Shown: one piece after another, positions 1 to 5,851 of the stretch
How the letters are laid out: every line of letters starts with the position of its first letter
Position numbering within the stretch: the first letter of the stretch is position 1
NCBI GenBank assembly: GCA_023386635.1
Contig: JAEWJH010000130.1
Location: forward strand, 1 to 13,419
Direction of reading: 5' to 3'
Length of the DNA: 13,419 nucleotides
DNA from: Pseudomonadota bacterium
GTDB taxonomy: Bacteria > Pseudomonadota > Alphaproteobacteria > Rhizobiales > Xanthobacteraceae
The notes under the pieces: generated by a model
The model's input: only the letters and a program-made list of their open reading frames with translations
Told to the model about the DNA's origin: nothing
The model's database searches: none
Translations under genes and position numbers: made by a program

Positions 1-755
1 TGTTCACGGAGCGTCCGACGCTCCTCGAACGGGTGGGAGCCGCGGCACGCGCAGGATTCAAGGCCATCGAGCTGCAATTTCCCTATGACGTGCCGCCTGC
101 CACCCTGAAGGCCGAGGCCGACAAGCACGGACTCACGATTCTCGGTCTCAACACCGAGCGCGGTGCGCCCGATCTGTTCGGATTGACGGCGCAGCCGGGG
201 CGCGAGCGGGACTTCGATGCGGCGTTTGCGCAGGCGTTCGACTATGCGCAGGCGGTCGGCGGCAATGCGGTGCATTGTCTCGCCGGCAAGGTCGCGCCGG
301 AGCAGCGCGCGGCGGCGGAGCGGACTTACGTCGCCAATCTGCAGCGCGCCGCCGACCGCGCCCGCGGCACCGGCATCAAGCTGCTGATCGAGCCGATCAA
401 TACGATGGAGCGGCCGAACTATTTTCTGAATTACGTCGAACACGCGGCCGAAATCTTGACCAAGGTCGATCGACCCAACGTGAAGATGCAATTCGATTTC
501 TACCATGTGCAGATCATGCAGGGCGATTTGATCCGCCGGTTCGAGAAGCATCTGCCATTCGTCGGCCATGTGCAGATCGCGGCGGTGCCGTCGCGCCACG
601 AGCCGGACGAGGGCGAAGTGAACTATCCGGCGATCTTCGAGGCGCTCGACCGGCTCGGTTACGACGGCTGGGTGTCGTGCGAATATCGCAACCGCGCGCG
701 CACCGAGGATGGTCTCGGCTGGGGCAAGGCTTACGGCCTGCGAACGGATGTGTGA
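1..755 (+). CDS. hyi: Hydroxypyruvate isomerase, 5' end cut by window edge
   Basis: The family interconverts hydroxypyruvate and tartronate semialdehyde in glyoxylate/glycerate metabolism in the cytoplasm; it has a TIM-barrel fold (xylose isomerase-like, AP endonuclease 2 family). The frame is open from base 3 (FTERPTLLERV...), and Hyi proteins usually begin about ten residues earlier with a similar 'LFTERP' stretch, so only a few N-terminal codons are missing; the GTG at 33 is internal. Visible family marks are GLNTERGAPDLFG, LLIEPIN with the candidate catalytic Glu at 390-392, FDFYHVQ, GHVQIAAVPSRHEPDEGE and WVSCEYRNRA with a second candidate Glu at 681-683. The roughly 250 residues seen fit the usual length near 260. 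Its operon partners, if any, lie upstream outside the window. A related sugar isomerase of the same fold is possible but less likely. Confidence 0.9.
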   Translation, partial: FTERPTLLERVGAAARAGFKAIELQFPYDVPPATLKAEADKHGLTILGLNTERGAPDLFGLTAQPGRERDFDAAFAQAFDYAQAVGGNAVHCLAGKVAPEQRAAAERTYVANLQRAADRARGTGIKLLIEPINTMERPNYFLNYVEHAAEILTKVDRPNVKMQFDFYHVQIMQGDLIRRFEKHLPFVGHVQIAAVPSRHEPDEGEVNYPAIFEALDRLGYDGWVSCEYRNRARTEDGLGWGKAYGLRTDV

Positions 756-764
756 GCGACGTGG

Positions 765-868
765 ACGCCGTTTCACGCAGATAGGCGCGATAGCGCCGTG
801 CTCACGGACATAGGCGCGATAGCGCCGTCCTTACGGACGATAGGCGTCCTAACGCCGTTCTCACGCAT
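765..868. repeat. Array of about 3.5 short hairpin units, period 29-30 bp
   Basis: Three units begin at 781, 810 and 840, preceded by a right half-unit from about 765. Units 1 and 2 hold GGCGC-gata-GCGCC (784-797, 813-826). Unit 3 holds GGCGT-ccta-ACGCC (843-856), where the innermost stem pair is changed on both sides so pairing is kept. The linkers (CCGTGCTCACGG, CCGTCCTTACGG) can also fold, giving alternating small hairpins. There is no T-run, so it is not a standard intrinsic terminator. It fills most of the 191-bp gap between hyi and msrA. Confidence 0.8.
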
Positions 869-946
869 ATGTGTGAAAACGTGTCAGCCGCGCGCTGACC
901 GGATCATTATATTGGCGGTAACCCGTTCCATCCGAGGAATTGCCCG

Positions 947-1645
947 ATGATCCCGTCGCATCCGTTTCGCTCTCTGTTGGCCGCCGCAGCATTTGCCGGC
1001 GCGCTGTCGCTGACACCGGCGCTTGCCGAGGTTGCGGTCAAGGTTCCGGCACCGGCAGTCGATAGTCAGGGTGGCGACGGCCTGCAGACCGTGGTGCTCG
1101 CCGGCGGCTGCTTCTGGGGCATCCAGGCGGTCTACCAGCACACCGACGGGGTGACTAAAGCTGTGTCCGGCTATTCCGGCGGCACCAAGGAAACGGCAAG
1201 CTACGATGTCGTCAGCTCCGGCCGCACCGGCCACGCCGAAGCGGTGGAGGTGACCTACGATCCGAAGAAGGTGTCCTACGGCAAGATCCTGCAGATCTTC
1301 TTCTCGGTCGCCCACGATCCGACCCAGCTCAATCGGCAGGGACCGGATACCGGCCCGCAATACCGCTCCGAGATTTTCTACAGCACGCCGGAGCAGAAGA
1401 AGGTCACGGAGGCCTATGTCGCACAGCTCAACGGCGCGAAAGTCTACAAGCGGCCGATCGTCACCAAGCTCTCGTCGCTCCACGCCTTCTATCCGGCGGA
1501 GGATTATCACCAGGACTATGCTTACCTGCACCCGATGCAGCCCTATATTTACATCAACGACCGGCCGAAGGTGGAGAACCTGAAGCGGCTGTTCGGCGAT
1601 GTGTATCGCGACAAGCCGGCGCTGGTGCGCGCCGCGTCGAACTGA
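947..1645 (+). CDS. msrA: Peptide-methionine (S)-S-oxide reductase with signal peptide
   Basis: MsrA reduces the S-epimer of methionine sulfoxide in proteins. The 232-residue product starts with a Sec-type signal sequence (hydrophobic residues 9-22, likely cleavage after A-L-A at 25-27), so it is predicted to be exported to the periplasm or anchored there. The catalytic motif GGCFWG is at residues 53-58 with Cys55; SGYSGG, GHAEAVEV, FFSVAHDPTQ and the DTGPQYRS segment are further MsrA hallmarks. Cys55 is the only cysteine in the whole protein, so there is no resolving Cys and regeneration must use an external thiol directly. An SD (GAGGA at 934-938) lies 8 nt before the ATG. msrB follows after 14 nt, so the two are probably cotranscribed. 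A TATATT at 908-913 may be a -10 element, but no good -35 was found. Confidence 0.95.
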   Translation: MIPSHPFRSLLAAAAFAGALSLTPALAEVAVKVPAPAVDSQGGDGLQTVVLAGGCFWGIQAVYQHTDGVTKAVSGYSGGTKETASYDVVSSGRTGHAEAVEVTYDPKKVSYGKILQIFFSVAHDPTQLNRQGPDTGPQYRSEIFYSTPEQKKVTEAYVAQLNGAKVYKRPIVTKLSSLHAFYPAEDYHQDYAYLHPMQPYIYINDRPKVENLKRLFGDVYRDKPALVRAASN

Positions 1646-1648
1646 TCC

Positions 1649-1653
1649 GGAGG
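1649..1653 (+). promoter_or_regulatory. RBS that decides the msrB start
   Basis: GGAGG at 1649-1653 directly abuts the ATG at 1654, which leaves no spacer, but it lies 6 nt before an in-frame GTG at 1660. Spacing therefore favours GTG 1660 as the true start. Confidence 0.6.
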
Positions 1654-1659
1654 ATGTGC

Positions 1660-2052
1660 GTGACCGACAAAGTGGAGAAAACGGAGAAGGAATGGCGCGA
1701 GCAACTGACGCCGATGCAATATGCGGTGCTGCGCGAGAAGGCGACCGAGCGGCCGTTCACCGGCGAATATGAGGGGACCACCGATCCGGGCACCTATGTC
1801 TGCGCCGGCTGCGGCACGCCGCTGTTCGAATCCGACACCAAGTTCCAGTCGCATTGCGGCTGGCCGAGCTTCACCGCGCCGCTCGGCGACCATGTGGCCG
1901 AGGCGCGCGACACCAGCCACGGCATGGTCCGCACCGAGGTGCTGTGCGCGGCATGCGGCGGCCATCTCGGCCATGTGTTCGATGACGGTCCGGGACCGAC
2001 GGGGCTGCGCTACTGCATCAATTCGGCGGCGCTCAAGCACGAGCCGGAATAG
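1660..2052 (+). CDS. msrB: Peptide-methionine (R)-S-oxide reductase
   Basis: MsrB reduces the R-epimer of protein methionine sulfoxide, complementing MsrA. Starting from GTG 1660 the protein has 130 residues; the ATG at 1654 would add two. Zinc is bound by two CxxC pairs, C48/C51 (CAGC) and C96/C99 (CAAC). The catalytic Cys is C119 in RYCINSAAL. C66 in SHCGWPSF matches the usual resolving position, so this enzyme, unlike its MsrA neighbour, has a full thiol relay. GGHLGHVFDDGP is also typical. There is no signal peptide, so it should be cytoplasmic even though the cotranscribed MsrA appears to be exported. The length is normal for stand-alone MsrB. Confidence 0.95.
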   Translation: MTDKVEKTEKEWREQLTPMQYAVLREKATERPFTGEYEGTTDPGTYVCAGCGTPLFESDTKFQSHCGWPSFTAPLGDHVAEARDTSHGMVRTEVLCAACGGHLGHVFDDGPGPTGLRYCINSAALKHEPE

Positions 2053-2134
2053 GCGGTCTCAGAGACGTTGCCCGCGCTCGCCCTCAGGATGAGTGCTTTC
2101 TAAAAATCTTTCCGGGTGATGACCGGAGTGGCGA

Positions 2135-2151
2135 CAATTTGAATCAAATTG
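2135..2151. promoter_or_regulatory. 17-bp perfect dyad, possible operator
   Basis: The sequence is CAATTTGA-A-TCAAATTG: 8-bp arms around one central base, and AT-rich in a GC-rich setting. It sits 70-86 bp upstream of the ATG at 2221 and 83 bp after msrB. Its size and symmetry suit a dimeric repressor site, but no regulator can be named. Confidence 0.4.
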
Positions 2152-2184
2152 CCGCCGCAATTGCCGCGAAAAGATCGAGAAATC

Positions 2185-2216
2185 AGACACTTCCGCCTTG
2201 CACGGCGGAGGTGTCT
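2185..2216 (+). promoter_or_regulatory. 13-bp stem-loop enclosing the SD of the next gene
   Basis: The left arm GACACTTCCGCC (2186-2197) pairs with GGCGGAGGTGTC (2204-2215) with a single G-T wobble around a 6-nt loop; A2185 and T2216 add a pair. The only good SD for the ATG at 2221 (GGAGG, 2207-2211) is inside the right arm, so folding would hide it. The trailing TTGTT is too short for a convincing terminator, though msrB termination here is an alternative reading. Confidence 0.6.
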
Positions 2217-2220
2217 TGTT

Positions 2221-2850
2221 ATGGTTAACCAACCCTTACCCACGCAGGCAACGTCCATGGCGGCGCAAGACACGACATCGAACGCCAAGACACCCGACGG
2301 CAAGCTGCCCCCGGCCCAGCCGGCGGCGCCGAAGCCGCTGAAGGAAGCGATCCGTGACGCCCGCATCGAGGCAGCGGAGCGTTCCGGCGTGGTGGTCGAT
2401 CTGCGCGACGCAGAGGTGGCGCGGCTCGAACTCCTCGACGATGCGCTCAATCCGCTGTTCGCCGATGTGCCGGCCGGCGTCGAGATTTTCGATCGCGGCA
2501 TCAGCCGCGGCGATGTGCCGAAGCTGTGGGTCGACGTGATCGCCCATGTGGAGATGGGGCGCGACAAGCGCATCTATCGGTTCGTGCAAGACACCCGCTT
2601 TGGCCGCAAGGTGCTGGCCGAGTCCTACGAGGTGCGCGATCTCGTCGACGCCGTGACCCGCTATGTCGCCCGCCGTCTGGTGGAGCGGGAGCGGGCGCTC
2701 GCCGATGATAGCGCGGCGCAGCCGGTGGCGGCCGAGAGCGCGAAGCCGGTGCGTCGCCGGCGCGGCGGGGCGTGGTTCGCGTTCCTGCTCGGCCTGCTGT
2801 GCGGCGTCGGCGCGCTGTTCGCGCTCGCCTGGCTGAACATGCCGCATTGA
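2221..2850 (+). CDS. Uncharacterised C-terminally anchored membrane protein
   Basis: I do not recognise a named family. With the ATG at 2221 (GGAGG 9 nt upstream) the product has 209 residues. Residues 1-40 are Ala/Pro/Thr-rich and probably disordered. Residues 41-160 look like a compact soluble domain with mixed charge (LRDAEVARLELLDDALNPLF, then FDRGISRGDVPKLWVDVIAHV, DKRIYRFVQDTRFGRKVLAE). Then come a second low-complexity linker, RRRR at 178-181 and one hydrophobic helix at about 184-205 ending four residues from the C-terminus. By the positive-inside rule the soluble domain should be cytoplasmic, a tail-anchored layout. A second ATG at 2257 has no SD. The region is open further upstream to a TTG at 2149, but that stretch overlaps the dyad and hairpin and is unlikely to be translated. 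Confidence 0.75.
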   Translation: MVNQPLPTQATSMAAQDTTSNAKTPDGKLPPAQPAAPKPLKEAIRDARIEAAERSGVVVDLRDAEVARLELLDDALNPLFADVPAGVEIFDRGISRGDVPKLWVDVIAHVEMGRDKRIYRFVQDTRFGRKVLAESYEVRDLVDAVTRYVARRLVERERALADDSAAQPVAAESAKPVRRRRGGAWFAFLLGLLCGVGALFALAWLNMPH

Positions 2851-2855
2851 CGGTT

Positions 2856-2877
2856 GAGAGAGCCGCGCCGCTCTCTC
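2856..2877 (+). terminator. Probable intrinsic-type terminator hairpin
   Basis: GAGAGAGC (2856-2863) and GCTCTCTC (2870-2877) form an 8-bp perfect stem with a 6-nt loop, 5 nt after the stop codon of the uncharacterised gene. It is followed by TCTGCC, not a clear T-run, so termination is plausible but not proven. It adjoins the composite repeat. Confidence 0.45.
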
Positions 2878-2880
2878 TCT

Positions 2881-3116
2881 GCCTCATGGTGAGGGCATCG
2901 CGTTAGCGATGCGTCTCGAACCATGAGGCGAGCGCGATACTGCGGCTGCCCGCCCTTCGAGACGCGGGCTTCGCCCGCTCCTCGGGATGAGGCGGAGTGA
3001 GAGTTCGCGCTTGTGGCATCACTCTCTCCGTTGTCATGCGCGGGCTTGTCCCGCGCATCCCGCTTAGGCAGGTCCTGCGCTCACCTCATCGAGATGGCCG
3101 GGACAAGCGCGGCATG
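2881..3116 (+). repeat. Composite palindromic repeat, copy 1 (modules A-B-C)
   Basis: Module A (2881-2929) has outer arms GCCTCATGGT/ACCATGAGGC and inner stem GCATCGC-gtta-GCGATGC. Module B (about 2954-2993) has inner stem GCGGGC-ttc-GCCCGC (2964-2978) flanked by CCTTCGAGAC and CTCCTCGGGATGAGG. Module C (3032-3116) has a left arm with the hairpin GCGCGGGCTTGTCCCGCGC and a right arm around GATGGCCGGGACAAGC. The element ends 8 bp before the metallophosphoesterase stop codon, so it fills the gap between two convergent genes. The same modules recur at 5574-5831 and, inverted, at 8992-9100. Confidence 0.8.
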
Positions 3117-3124
3117 CAGCCCGC

Positions 3125-4012
3125 TCACCGCTGCGTCAAATCTATCGTTCCGAGTTCGACGATCTCGCCGTTGTCGCCGAGACCGCGCGAAATGGCTTCG
3201 CAGGTCCACGCGCCGGGCTCGCCGCCGATGCGGTAGAGATTGTAGGCGGCCGGTGTCCAGTGTCCGCCTGGCGCGGCGGACGCGGACGGTACGCCGATCG
3301 CCGGCACCGGACCGTCCGGCCCCTTGAGCTGCACATAAGCGTGAATGTGATCGTGGCCGTGGATCACGAGTTCGGCGCCGGCTTCCGCGATCACCCGCAG
3401 GAATACCGGCGCATCGAGCAGCCGCTTGTGGTTCGCCGCCTGGGTGATTGGCGGATGGTGGATCAGCACCACGCGGAACAGACCCTCCTCGCGCAGCGCC
3501 TCGAGCCGCGCGCGCAGCGTGATCAACTGCTCGGCGCCGACCCAGCCGGTGGCGAGGAACGGCGCGGTCGGCACGCCGCTCGACACGCCGACGATCGCCA
3601 GCGGCGCGCGCCGCCGCACATAAGGCAGCGGCACGCCCGGCATGTCGCTGGTCATGAAACTACCGAACGCAGCCGGCATCAGCCGCACGGCGTCCTTCAC
3701 ATACATGTCGTGATTGCCGGGAACGAAGCTCACCTCGGCACCGGAGCCGAGTTGCTGCATGAAGGTGCGGCCGCGGACGAACTCCTCCGGCAGCGCAATA
3801 TTGGCGATATCGCCGGTGACGGCGATGTGGTCGGGCGCCTGTGCCTTCATGTCGGCGACGATGCGCGCGAGCACGTCGGGATCGTGCACGAAGCGGCGCT
3901 TGCGCCGCCAGTTCACATATCCGGTGATGCGCTTGTTGAGCAGGTCGAGCCATTGCGGCTGCGGCAGCGGCGCGAGATGCGGGTCGGAGAGATGCGCGAG
4001 CGTGAAGGTCAT
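3125..4012 (-). CDS. Calcineurin-like metallophosphoesterase
   Basis: This is a 295-residue dinuclear-metal phosphoesterase from the ATG at 4012-4010. All five metal or phosphate motifs are present in order: D10-x-H12 (LSDPHL), GDIAN with D68, GNHD with N100/H101, HHPP at 185-188 and GHDHIH with H220/H222. The layout resembles class III cyclic-nucleotide phosphodiesterases of the CpdA kind, but the substrate cannot be read from the sequence; UDP-diacylglucosamine hydrolases and DNA-repair relatives share the fold. No signal peptide is seen, so it is probably cytoplasmic. It lies 14 nt downstream of mbfA on the same strand, so it is probably cotranscribed with it. A TTG at 4030, overlapping the mbfA stop, would add six residues. 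Neither start has a clear SD, suggesting translational coupling. Confidence 0.9.
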   Translation of the reverse strand: MTFTLAHLSDPHLAPLPQPQWLDLLNKRITGYVNWRRKRRFVHDPDVLARIVADMKAQAPDHIAVTGDIANIALPEEFVRGRTFMQQLGSGAEVSFVPGNHDMYVKDAVRLMPAAFGSFMTSDMPGVPLPYVRRRAPLAIVGVSSGVPTAPFLATGWVGAEQLITLRARLEALREEGLFRVVLIHHPPITQAANHKRLLDAPVFLRVIAEAGAELVIHGHDHIHAYVQLKGPDGPVPAIGVPSASAAPGGHWTPAAYNLYRIGGEPGAWTCEAISRGLGDNGEIVELGTIDLTQR

Positions 4013-4026
4013 AAGGGCGATGAGAC

Positions 4027-4983
4027 TCAAGAACTGCCGATCAGGATGCCGGCGAGGAACACCAGCACGCCGCCGACGATGATCTGGAACGCCGCCGCGA
4101 GGAACGGCGTGTCCATGTAGCGGTAGCGGATATACGAGATCGCGCCGAGTTCAAGCACCACCACCAGCACCGAGACGATGGTCGCGGTCCAGAAATCCGG
4201 GATCAGATAGGGCAGGGTGTGGCCGAGACCGCCGACCGTGGTCATCACGCCGCAGGCGGTGCCGCGCAGCCACGGCGAACCGCGGCCGGTGAGCGAGCCG
4301 TCGTCCGACAGCGCCTCGGCGAAGCCCATGGAGATGCCGGCGCCGACGGAAGCCGCGAGCCCGACCAGGAACGTTTCCCAGGTGTTGTGGGTGGCGAACG
4401 CCGCGGCGAACAGCGGCGCCAGCGTCGATACCGAGCCGTCCATCAGGCCAGCGAGGCCCGGCTGCACATATTGCAGCACGAACATGCGCCGCGCGGTTTC
4501 CGCTTCCTTGCGCTTGGCGTCGGTGGTCAGCAGCGTCTTGTCGAGCTTTTGCGCGAGATGCTCGTGGCCGAGTTCGGCCTCGGCCAGTTCGATCAGCAGT
4601 TGCCGGGTCGAGGCGTCGCGGGTCTGCTCCGCCGCCTTGCGGTAGAACCGCTCGGCTTCGTACTCCATCGTCTCGGCATATTTGTGCGTCTCCTCCGGCG
4701 CCAGTTCGTGCGAAAGCCACAGCGGCTTCTTGGCGATGAAGCCGCGCACGTCCTGCCGCCGCACCAGCGGCAGGTAGTCGCCGAACTTCGCGCGGTAGAG
4801 GTCGAACAGGCGGGTGCGGTGGACGACTTCCTCCGCCGCCATCGTGCGGAACAGCTCGGCAGTGGCCGGAAATGTATTGGCGAGCCGCTCGGCGAAGCCG
4901 AGATAGATGCGGCTGTCCTCTTCCTCGTTGGAGATGGCGAGCGCCAGCACTTCCTGTTCGGTCAGATCGGCGAAGCTTTTCAT
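4027..4983 (-). CDS. mbfA: Membrane-bound ferritin MbfA (ferritin-like domain fused to VIT1-type transporter)
   Basis: MbfA in Bradyrhizobium and Agrobacterium is an inner-membrane iron exporter that protects against iron and peroxide stress. This 318-residue protein has the same two parts. The N-terminal rubrerythrin/ferritin-like four-helix domain (about 1-150) carries candidate diiron ligands E20/E21, E52-xx-H55 (EEVVH), E108/E111 and E137-xx-H140 (ELGH). A linker around 150-170 leads to a CCC1/VIT1-like membrane domain (about 175-318) with hydrophobic helices and the typical GLMDGSVSTLAPLFAAAFAT and ASVGAGISMGFAEALSDDG segments. The ATG at 4983 was chosen because homologues begin MKSFADLTE; the frame is open to 5139, but the extra stretch is low-quality. 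The metallophosphoesterase follows at once. In relatives the gene is repressed by Irr; see the promoter and palindrome upstream. Confidence 0.93.
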   Translation of the reverse strand: MKSFADLTEQEVLALAISNEEEDSRIYLGFAERLANTFPATAELFRTMAAEEVVHRTRLFDLYRAKFGDYLPLVRRQDVRGFIAKKPLWLSHELAPEETHKYAETMEYEAERFYRKAAEQTRDASTRQLLIELAEAELGHEHLAQKLDKTLLTTDAKRKEAETARRMFVLQYVQPGLAGLMDGSVSTLAPLFAAAFATHNTWETFLVGLAASVGAGISMGFAEALSDDGSLTGRGSPWLRGTACGVMTTVGGLGHTLPYLIPDFWTATIVSVLVVVLELGAISYIRYRYMDTPFLAAAFQIIVGGVLVFLAGILIGSS

Positions 4984-5006
4984 GGGCGGATCGTTTCGGT
5001 GGATCG

Positions 5007-5035
5007 TTGGACAGGGTTTGGGCGTGGTTCTATGA
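5007..5035 (+). promoter_or_regulatory. Candidate sigma-70 promoter for the NUDIX gene
   Basis: TTGGAC (5007-5012) and CTATGA (5030-5035) are separated by 17 bp, about 47 bp before the ATG at 5083. The match is moderate and based on inspection only. Confidence 0.35.
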
Positions 5036-5037
5036 AC
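5027..5037. promoter_or_regulatory. Palindrome between mbfA and NUDIX gene, possible regulator site
   Basis: GTTC-TAT-GAAC is a perfect short dyad. It overlaps the plus-strand -10 candidate and lies just downstream of the expected mbfA transcription start. It shares a TAGAA/TTCTA half-site flavour with Irr iron-control elements, but it is shorter and not a clear match. Confidence 0.3.
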
Positions 5038-5046
5038 GCGGCTGAC

Positions 5047-5075
5047 TGTATGCCATTCGTCTGACGCCGGGACAA
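5047..5075 (-). promoter_or_regulatory. Candidate sigma-70 promoter for mbfA
   Basis: On the minus strand TTGTCC (5075-5070) and CATACA (5052-5047) are 17 bp apart. Transcription would start near 5040, beside the palindrome at 5027-5037 and about 57 nt before the mbfA ATG. This promoter overlaps the presumed leader of the NUDIX gene. Confidence 0.35.
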
Positions 5076-5082
5076 ACGCGAC

Positions 5083-5565
5083 ATGACCATGAGCCCCCTG
5101 CGCCGCAAGGCCGAGCCGCTGATCCGGCGCGGCATGCATTTATACTGGCGCTTCGCCCGGCCGATGACGCTCGGGGTGCGCGGCGCGGTATTCGACCGCG
5201 AGGGGCGGGTGTTCCTGATCAAGCACAGCTATGTGGACGGCTGGCATTTTCCAGGCGGCGGCGTCGAAAGCGGCGAGAGCCTGACGACCTCGCTGGCGCG
5301 CGAATTGTTCGAAGAGGGCAACATCACGCTGACCGGCGTGCCGCAACTGTGGGGTGTGTATTTCAACACCAGCGCATCGCGGCGCGACCATGTGGCGCTC
5401 TATGTAGTGCGGGATTTCCGGCAGGACAGTGCGCCGCAGCCGAACCACGAGATCGTCGCGCACGGCTTCTTTCCGGTCGACGCGATGCCGCCGGACACGA
5501 CGTGCGGCACCCGCGCGCGGCTCGCCGAGATTATTGAAGGGCAGAGGCCGGCGGAGATGTGGTGA
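5083..5565 (+). CDS. NUDIX hydrolase
   Basis: NUDIX enzymes hydrolyse nucleoside diphosphates linked to another group, using Mg2+ held by the NUDIX-box glutamates. Here the box runs from G59 to I81: G-x5-E65-x7-R73-E74-L75-x-E77-E78, with all catalytic acids present. The end of the box reads EEGNI where the consensus is EE-x-G-U, so the Gly is shifted by one. The 160-residue protein opens with a basic helix (RRKAEPLIRRGMHLYWRFARP) before the fold starts near residue 30 (LGVRGAVFDREGRVFLIKH). The substrate cannot be inferred. It is divergent from mbfA across a 99-bp gap with facing promoter candidates. An ATG at 5089 is an alternative start. It is followed by composite repeat copy 2. Confidence 0.92.
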   Translation: MTMSPLRRKAEPLIRRGMHLYWRFARPMTLGVRGAVFDREGRVFLIKHSYVDGWHFPGGGVESGESLTTSLARELFEEGNITLTGVPQLWGVYFNTSASRRDHVALYVVRDFRQDSAPQPNHEIVAHGFFPVDAMPPDTTCGTRARLAEIIEGQRPAEMW

Positions 5566-5573
5566 GGGTGTTA

Positions 5574-5831
5574 GCCTCAGGGTGAGGAGCGATGCGTGAG
5601 CATCGCGTCACGAACCCATGCGGCAGGGTGGGGCCGCCTCGTCCTTCGAGACGCGCCTGCGGCGCTCCTCAGGATGAGGCGGAGGGAGAGGTTGCGCCAT
5701 TCTCTCCACGTCATGGCCGGGGCTTGTCCCGGCCATCCCCGTCTTGCTTTTCCGCAAGACTAAACGTGGATGCCCGCAACATCGGCGTTCGAAAGAACGC
5801 CGTTCTTCGAGCGGTTCCGTGCGGGCATGAC
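5574..5831 (+). repeat. Composite palindromic repeat, copy 2 (modules A-B-C)
   Basis: Module A (about 5574-5622) is degenerate outside but keeps the inner stem CGATGC-gtga-GCATCG (5590-5605). Module B (5634-5682) is an imperfect inverted repeat with inner stem GCGCC-tgc-GGCGC. The B-to-C linker resembles copy 1 (GGAG, GAGAG ... TCTCTCC, then GTCATG). Module C (5709-5831) has the hairpin CCGGGGCTTGTCCCGG, the stem GTCTTGC/GCAAGAC (5741-5760), and a nested structure with arms ATGCCCGCA (5770-5778) and TGCGGGCAT (5820-5828) around GGCGTTC-gaaa-GAACGCC (5784-5801). It fills the gap between the convergent NUDIX and GST genes; no gene is seen here. Confidence 0.8.
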
Positions 5832-5851
5832 GATGGAGAGAGCCGTGCGCA

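Noticed and set aside
883..899. Hairpin GTCAGC-cgcgc-GCTGAC as a terminator of hyi.
   Set aside because: The stem is only 6 bp, has no T-run, and lies over 120 bp after the stop codon.
2881..3116. CRISPR array or miniature transposon as an explanation of the intergenic repeats.
   Set aside because: There are no regular spacers, no target-site duplications visible, and the modules are different palindromes, not copies of one repeat.
2997..3327. Short plus-strand frames over the repeat region and the metallophosphoesterase 3' end.
   Set aside because: They translate palindromic repeat DNA and the antisense of a real gene.
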